Below are positions 59,057-64,000 of a DNA stretch of 64,000 bases, piece by piece. The stretch is from Buxus sempervirens (taxonomy: Eukaryota > Streptophyta > Magnoliopsida > Buxales > Buxaceae), in NCBI GenBank assembly GCA_947561395.2, contig OX387191.1, positions 1,287,179 to 1,351,178 on the forward strand, read 5' to 3'. Numbering within the stretch: position 1 is the stretch's first letter; each line of letters begins with the position of its first letter. Both the position numbers and the translations under genes were made by a program. Under the pieces are notes generated by a model. It saw nothing but the letters and a program-made list of their open reading frames with translations. It did not search any database and had not been told where the DNA came from.

Positions 59057-61569
59057 GCAAGTGTTGTTTGGCCAATGTGTTTCATGTGGGCATGCCTCTC
59101 GAAATAGATATAAATATGAATGGTTCATGATGAGCCTAATGTTCGCTGCCCACTTTGCATAGGAGGAATGTAAGTTATACAGAAAGCCATTGATAATTGT
59201 GACACGGTCCCATGTCCATGCAGAAAGGACATAAGATGCGGTGTGAATGAATTGATTCATATCTCATGAGTTCTGTGAATATTATTATAAGCGCTTTGGT
59301 TGAAAGAGGATTGCTAAAACTTAAAACACGTAGGGGTCGCATGAAAAAACTTGAATCCTTCCTATAGATGTACATGAATATACATAATTCCAATACAAAA
59401 CACCTAAAAACAATGTTTGAAATGACAAAATGAACCATAATACAAAGTTAAATATGAGCCTTCTCCTAGACTCAATAGTGCCCTATCAGTTCCTTAACGA
59501 ACAGATGAGATCGAAGGCTTCAATTCCGCAATTGTGACTATATGTGTAAGCAACATACCCATTTGACCAGTTGTGTTCAGCATTATGATCATGTCGACCT
59601 AAAAATTTGCAAGTGAAATTAGCAGTGAAGATCATGACAAGAGTAAATTTCAAGAATAATCTTCCCCTCGAACACAAAGTCAAAAATTCAGTGGATACAG
59701 ATATAGTTCAGGTTCATTAGATATAGCGTGAAAAGGTCAATATGAGCTCTATACTAATTCAGACCACCTAAAGAAAACTCAAGTCACTCATCGGTCACAC
59801 TTTTTATGATTAAATGAAAAACAAAGAAATTGATCCCAAAAAGAAAGACAAAAGAGATATAAATGCCTCTTGATTGCCTTTTGATCCATATAGCAACAAA
59901 ATAGAATAATCACATAAACACCAATGCATATCTTAACTTTTCTCCATACCTTCGGTAACAAAATATCTTGGCCAAACCATAAACACTCGGTTGCTATCTA
60001 CCTGAGATTGAATGTAGTAGAGTTAAGATATTTATAGGAGAGCTTGTTTCCATTAGAAATAATATAACAAGAGCAATAACAAGAGATATTAAGCCATGTT
60101 TCCATATTTAAAGTAGAAAAGGAAAAGCTCTTGTTATACCCTCCTGTCCACCCATTTGTCAAACATATGCAACAGTCATATCGTACTCATCATGCATCAT
60201 GAGAAACGCTGAACGCATATAATCCAACTCTTGTTGGCACACGTAACAATTGCTAATTTGGTATGTTAGAAATACTTACAGTCATCGTAACACCAGTGGC
60301 TGCAAATAAGTAACCAGGGACCAGGTTTTTGGCTTAGAGAAGACTGTTATTTCTTACAAATACATGCAACTTTGAAATTAATTTGGAAAATATAATATAA
60401 ATTCCACACCACAACTTTGAGCTATTGCTATCCCAAAACTCTGATAATAGTGTGAACCAGCATTTGATATAACATGAAAAAGAGAAAAGCACGCTCCAAC
60501 CTCCCAACAGTATATTAACTCACCTTGTGGTGTGTACTTCTCATATAAGTGAGAAAGCTCCGTCTAATTTGATGATTTCAAACCACTGACAATCAAAGTG
60601 AAAGCATTCTATAAGAATGATTGCCTCAATGGGATCAAGTTGATACCATTTAGAAGTATCCAGGATAGTCACTTGTAATTAAGCAATTATGAAAACTGAC
60701 AGAAGAAACACTCCATGATAAAGAAAGTGGAGTTTGGGTAGTTACAAGCCTACTGCAGCATCATCTTATTCCAGGACTAAGGACACTGCCCATTACATTA
60801 TTAGGACTGATGTAATGCATTAGAAGGTTTGAAACAGACTATTTTGAGTTTAGTCATCATTCCTCCATCACAAAGATAAAAATAAATTTACTTCTTTCAA
60901 TTGATAATAGTTGCCAGGATCAAATTTATTTGGTAGAAATAAAAACGCATTGAACATGAATACTCACATAGATTAGAGAACTTGATGTGGAAAGACAAAC
61001 CGACAGGCGAGGAAAACTAAGCTGCTGGATGAAGAGACCCCATAACTAGGAAAATGCTTGTAAAACAAATAGAAATCATTATTGGAATGCAATTGCGATT
61101 TTACACAGAAACAGGATAAACTTATACGCAATTAGGATGGATGTATCCATCAGGATATAGAAGCAACTATTATGCTGATTTTTCACGTACGGATACTTAG
61201 CGATGCCATAGTTTCAGCTTACATTAAAACCCCAGGTTAATATCAATTTGTAAGACCAGCACAGATTCTACACTCCGAACATGTGAAATTCTTACGAGAT
61301 GACCAATAATTTGCAAGGAGACGAGTAAGGGGTTTGCCTGTAGATGATGATACTGGCTCCACTTATATCACCTTCTTTATGACTAGTAACTAAATACCAC
61401 CCAGCTCATGTTTGCTTCCCACAACTAGTGTTTTCATATACTTCATTCCCTTTAACTTAACCGACCAGAAATCTAAAACAGGGAATTTTGCAAGGGGGAT
61501 AAAGAAGCCGTGAAAGTTTAATAACATGTAGTGATATGATAACGGAGAAACGACGTTTAGTAAACTAAC
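59057..61569. other. Mutator-like element interior, right part
   Basis: AT-rich DNA with no recognised gene. The expected second exon of the captured arabinogalactan-peptide gene (with a GIAYVLM-type membrane anchor) was looked for on the minus strand and not found. Confidence 0.5.
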
Positions 61570-61687
61570 CATCGCTTGATGGAGCCGGTGCCGGTTTAGG
61601 GCTTTGAGCATTAATGGGGAGCCAAACCAGAGCCAAAACGAGAACCAAAAGAATCAAATTTGCAGAAGAAACTCTTACAAACTCCAT
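61570..61687 (-). pseudogene. Captured exon 1 of an arabinogalactan-peptide (AG-peptide) gene
   Basis: From the ATG at 61687 the frame gives 39 residues. It opens with a signal peptide, MEFVRVSSANLILLVLVLAL, cut after INA, followed by the AG-peptide core QSPKPAPAPSSD. The exon ends at a GTTAGT donor (61569). AG-peptides are tiny, GPI-anchored, Hyp-glycosylated cell-surface proteins; the core's Ala-Pro and Ser-Pro repeats are the glycosylation sites. The exon carrying the C-terminal GPI signal is missing, so it is a gene fragment held by the Mutator-like element (a Pack-MULE arrangement). The frame itself is undamaged, so it could be recent or under constraint. Confidence 0.8.
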
Positions 61688-61854
61688 CCAAACCCTAAGC
61701 TTAGTTTCCCCGTCGTTCCTCCTTGCAAAAAACTTTGTACACACCTTCCGACGGTGAGGGTTGAAACGAACCAGTACAATGGAAACGAACCAGCACAATG
61801 GATCTTCCGCCGGTGTAATGAGAGAGGGAGAGAGTGATTGAAATGAAGGAGAGC

Positions 61855-62133
61855 CAACAACCTGTGCAACTGGTTCTGGTTCGTTGAAAGGGGAGAAGAG
61901 GGATTTTGGGGAAGAAGGAGAGGGATTTTGGGGAAGGAGGAGAGGGAAATCACGTATTCCTCTCCTTCCCCCTATTTTAAGCAAGGGCAATTTTGCCATT
62001 TACAAAAAACCAAATGTGGAATGACCCTTTATCCCAATTAAGGCTGTAAAGAGGCATGTTTTTATAATTTCCCAACTTAGTGGCATGTTTTTGGAATATT
62101 GGCTGTAAAGTAGCACTTTTCTGAAATTTTCCC
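61855..62133. repeat. Right terminal inverted repeat of the Mutator-like element
   Basis: About 279 bp, ending TTTTCCC next to the AAATTGTTT duplication. The longer length comes from a tandem GGGATTTTGGGGAAG-type duplication near 61910-61935. Confidence 0.88.
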
Positions 62134-62210
62134 AAATTGTTTCCTTCCTTCAACAAGATAATTTAATAATGCCATCAATCCAAGTTCAGCAGCTGTCACG
62201 TAGATCAAAT

Positions 62211-62398
62211 CGGTTCCTGTAGAGGCTCTATCTACAATTCGAAATACAGCCTCTACAGAATGGTGACATCTGTCCCACTTAAAGCTACTTTTTGTTAAAC
62301 CACTTAAAGTTCTGTTCTGTCCCACTTTAAGTGGAACAGATGTCACCATCACATAGAGGCTCTATTCCGGACTGCAAATAGAGCCTCTATAGGAACCG
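62211..62398. mobile_element. 188-bp hairpin (foldback MITE)
   Basis: Starts CGGTTCCTGTAGAGGCTCTA and ends TAGAGCCTCTATAGGAACCG, inverse of each other with one or two mismatches. Inner parts pair too: GGTGACATCTGTCCCACTT with AAGTGGAACAGATGTCACC. The whole segment could fold into one hairpin. No target duplication longer than 3 bp was seen. Confidence 0.8.
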
Positions 62399-64000
62399 TA
62401 TGCATGTAGATAGCCGTTGAGAATATATATACGTGGATTTCAACGTGTTCCTCCTGGTGGATTTTTCCTGTAACAATCATTTTCAAATCTTCACACTTAT
62501 CTTCATTTGGTGATTCTTTAACCCTTCAACGCATGAGGAAAGAAGGCAATCTCGGCACTGATCTCTATTCTGTCTCTGGGTGCAGCAAAACTACAAACGG
62601 ATGAAATTGATGGCTGAAACTGAAGTGTAGATGTTGTTTCTCTCTTCCGCATAATCCAACACAGGGTTTATTCCAGCTCTCTCCGCCATGAACAACGATC
62701 CGAACGTGTTTCATTCACTTTCCACTTTAAATCTCACTTGGAAATAAAGTGGAGCCCTTCTCTCCTCTATGATATACATGCTACCAAAGAAGGGAGGCGT
62801 GAAAAGGAAAGTTATAGACTCGAACCACATAGGTGTAAGATCCTGGTCGATTGGTGTGGTCGCTTGTATTCGACAGACCGTAAGATGACAAAGCTCGATC
62901 CCTTTCAACAGTGAAAGAGAATTCAGTGTCTTTTGTTGTCACCAAAGAATTATCTGCATCAAAGTTGAGCCCTTTCATGATTGATTGAAAATTTTAAGAT
63001 GAGTATTTCTCTCTTTTATAAATGGACCCCAGATGTTTTATGGGCATTACCCCCATGTCACATCCAGCTGCAATCTTTGCCACCCCACTATATGTGGGAA
63101 CTCTTTGATTTGCTTGGGGGGTGTTCGTGTGTAAGAAATTTGGAGCACGTGGAAAGGTGGCTGGAGTTTTTTGCTTGTCTTGCATGGGAATCTTAGATAT
63201 TAAGGCATCTACTTGAAATTCAGGCACCTGTAACTTCTTAGGAATCCCTCCGGTGTCTTCTTTGAAACTTTTTACGGCCTTCCCTAAGAATTAATGTTGC
63301 ATCTCTCGATCAGGTTTGATAGCGGAGTCTCACTATTATGAGGTAATGGAGTCTCACCAGCATCAAATTAAGAACAAGAGGAATCTCACCTTAAGAACAC
63401 AATAAAAAAATAATTCTCATTCATCTATTAAAATTTAAGATTTCACCCCCTATTTTTAGAGAGAGTCCCTACTCCCTAATCAATATTTATTCCTACCCAA
63501 ACTAGTAAAAGATAAATAAATAAAAACCAACTCTACTTGATTATGGCCCATAGGCTTAATTTGTAGTCCATATTTACGTCACCTACTCTCCATTGTTTAA
63601 AGTTGAAATCTAGAGGATTAGAAACTTAATGAGTGTTCAGCCAAAATTAATTGAACTCAATTTTGCTCGCCTTGTTTTACCTTCATCTCAGGGACTAACT
63701 GAAGAAAAGGTGGTTCTTGTACGGAAGCTTCCTAGTCAGAAAATAAGGGGAGAATCCTAATCGGAAACTCCCATATGGTCCTAATTGGCCTCATTTCATT
63801 AGCCTATTCCTAAAAATTAGTAAATTCGATCTCTCCTTCTAAATTGTACCATTTTATTTTTGGGTTCGTATTTGTTTTTCTCCCACTTCCTAGGACAAAT
63901 ATTCATCGCCATTAACCAATTTTGTGAATCAAAACTCTTGCATAGAATTACTTCACAAACACTACAAGTAGTTATTTCACTCCTTATTTAAAAATAAAAT
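62399..64000. other. Intergenic, no gene seen
   Basis: A TATATATACG stretch and a possible leader at 62.42-62.7 kb may mark a decayed promoter, but no frame with recognisable domains follows on either strand. Frames of 65-91 residues in this region are composition artefacts as far as I can tell. Confidence 0.45.

Larger units (their letters stand above)
53694..62133. mobile_element. 8.4-kb Mutator-like element (non-autonomous) with long inverted repeats
   Basis: Flanked by a perfect 9-bp target duplication AAATTGTTT (53685-53693 and 62134-62142), the Mutator signature. The left end, GGGAAAATTATGC onwards to about 53925, is the inverse of the right end, about 61855-62133. Shared words include CTACTTTAC/TTACTTTAC, AAAAACATGCCA, GGGTCATTCCACATTTGG and CCCTTTCAACGAACCAG. 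The arms are roughly 80% alike by eye, so the element is not new. I found no mudrA-type transposase. The interior holds exon 1 of an arabinogalactan-peptide gene, GC-rich leader-like DNA at 53.9-54.35 kb, a 2-kb minisatellite and long AT-rich stretches. Confidence 0.9.

Overview
This window is nuclear DNA from a flowering plant, probably a woody species with a transposon-rich genome. It has GT-AG introns, plant-only gene families (MAP70, two-pore K+ channels, isoprenylated heavy-metal-binding proteins, arabinogalactan peptides) and plant Copia, LINE, Harbinger and Mutator elements. The DNA is AT-rich, with many microsatellites and minisatellites. I cannot name the species.

About 1-21.4 kb is a head-to-tail array of three diverged copies of one block, R1 (1-6.79 kb, left end outside the window), R2 (6.80-17.23 kb) and R3 (17.23-21.4 kb). 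Each block starts with the promoter, 5' UTR and exon 1 of a MAP70 gene, now dead, and ends with a small heavy-metal-associated (HMA) domain gene. In R1 and R2 a small membrane-protein locus lies or lay between them. Every block decayed in its own way. R1 fused exons by deletion. R2 lost both exons encoding most of the HMA protein and took up a short LTR element, a broken Copia element and a 2.7-kb composite insertion. R3 lost nearly all of MAP70 and took up a second copy of the short LTR element. Two HMA genes (4.8-5.9 and 20.3-21.3 kb) look intact.

At 22.2-26.5 kb lies an intact ten-exon MAP70 gene on the minus strand, which is the reference for the relics. An intact small membrane-protein gene at 36.7 kb is the reference for the relic at 3.5 kb.

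From 28 to 41.9 kb the DNA is mostly mobile: an apparently complete Copia retrotransposon with LTRs that read as identical and a perfect target duplication, a 2.2-kb Harbinger-type element carrying what looks like an SRP72 gene fragment, MITE-like elements, a Gypsy-like LTR remnant and a SINE.

From 40.7 to 48.9 kb is a tandem duplication of a tonoplast two-pore K+ channel gene (TPK). The 41.99-44.43 kb LINE inserted into the last codons of one copy. That copy also has a frameshift that cuts its second EF-hand, while its sister gained a 39-bp in-frame duplication in the same place.

From 49.8 to 53.7 kb I see no genes. From 53.69 to 62.13 kb is one 8.4-kb Mutator-like element with long terminal inverted repeats and a perfect 9-bp target duplication. 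It carries exon 1 of an arabinogalactan-peptide gene and a 2-kb minisatellite. The last 1.9 kb holds a hairpin MITE and no recognisable gene.
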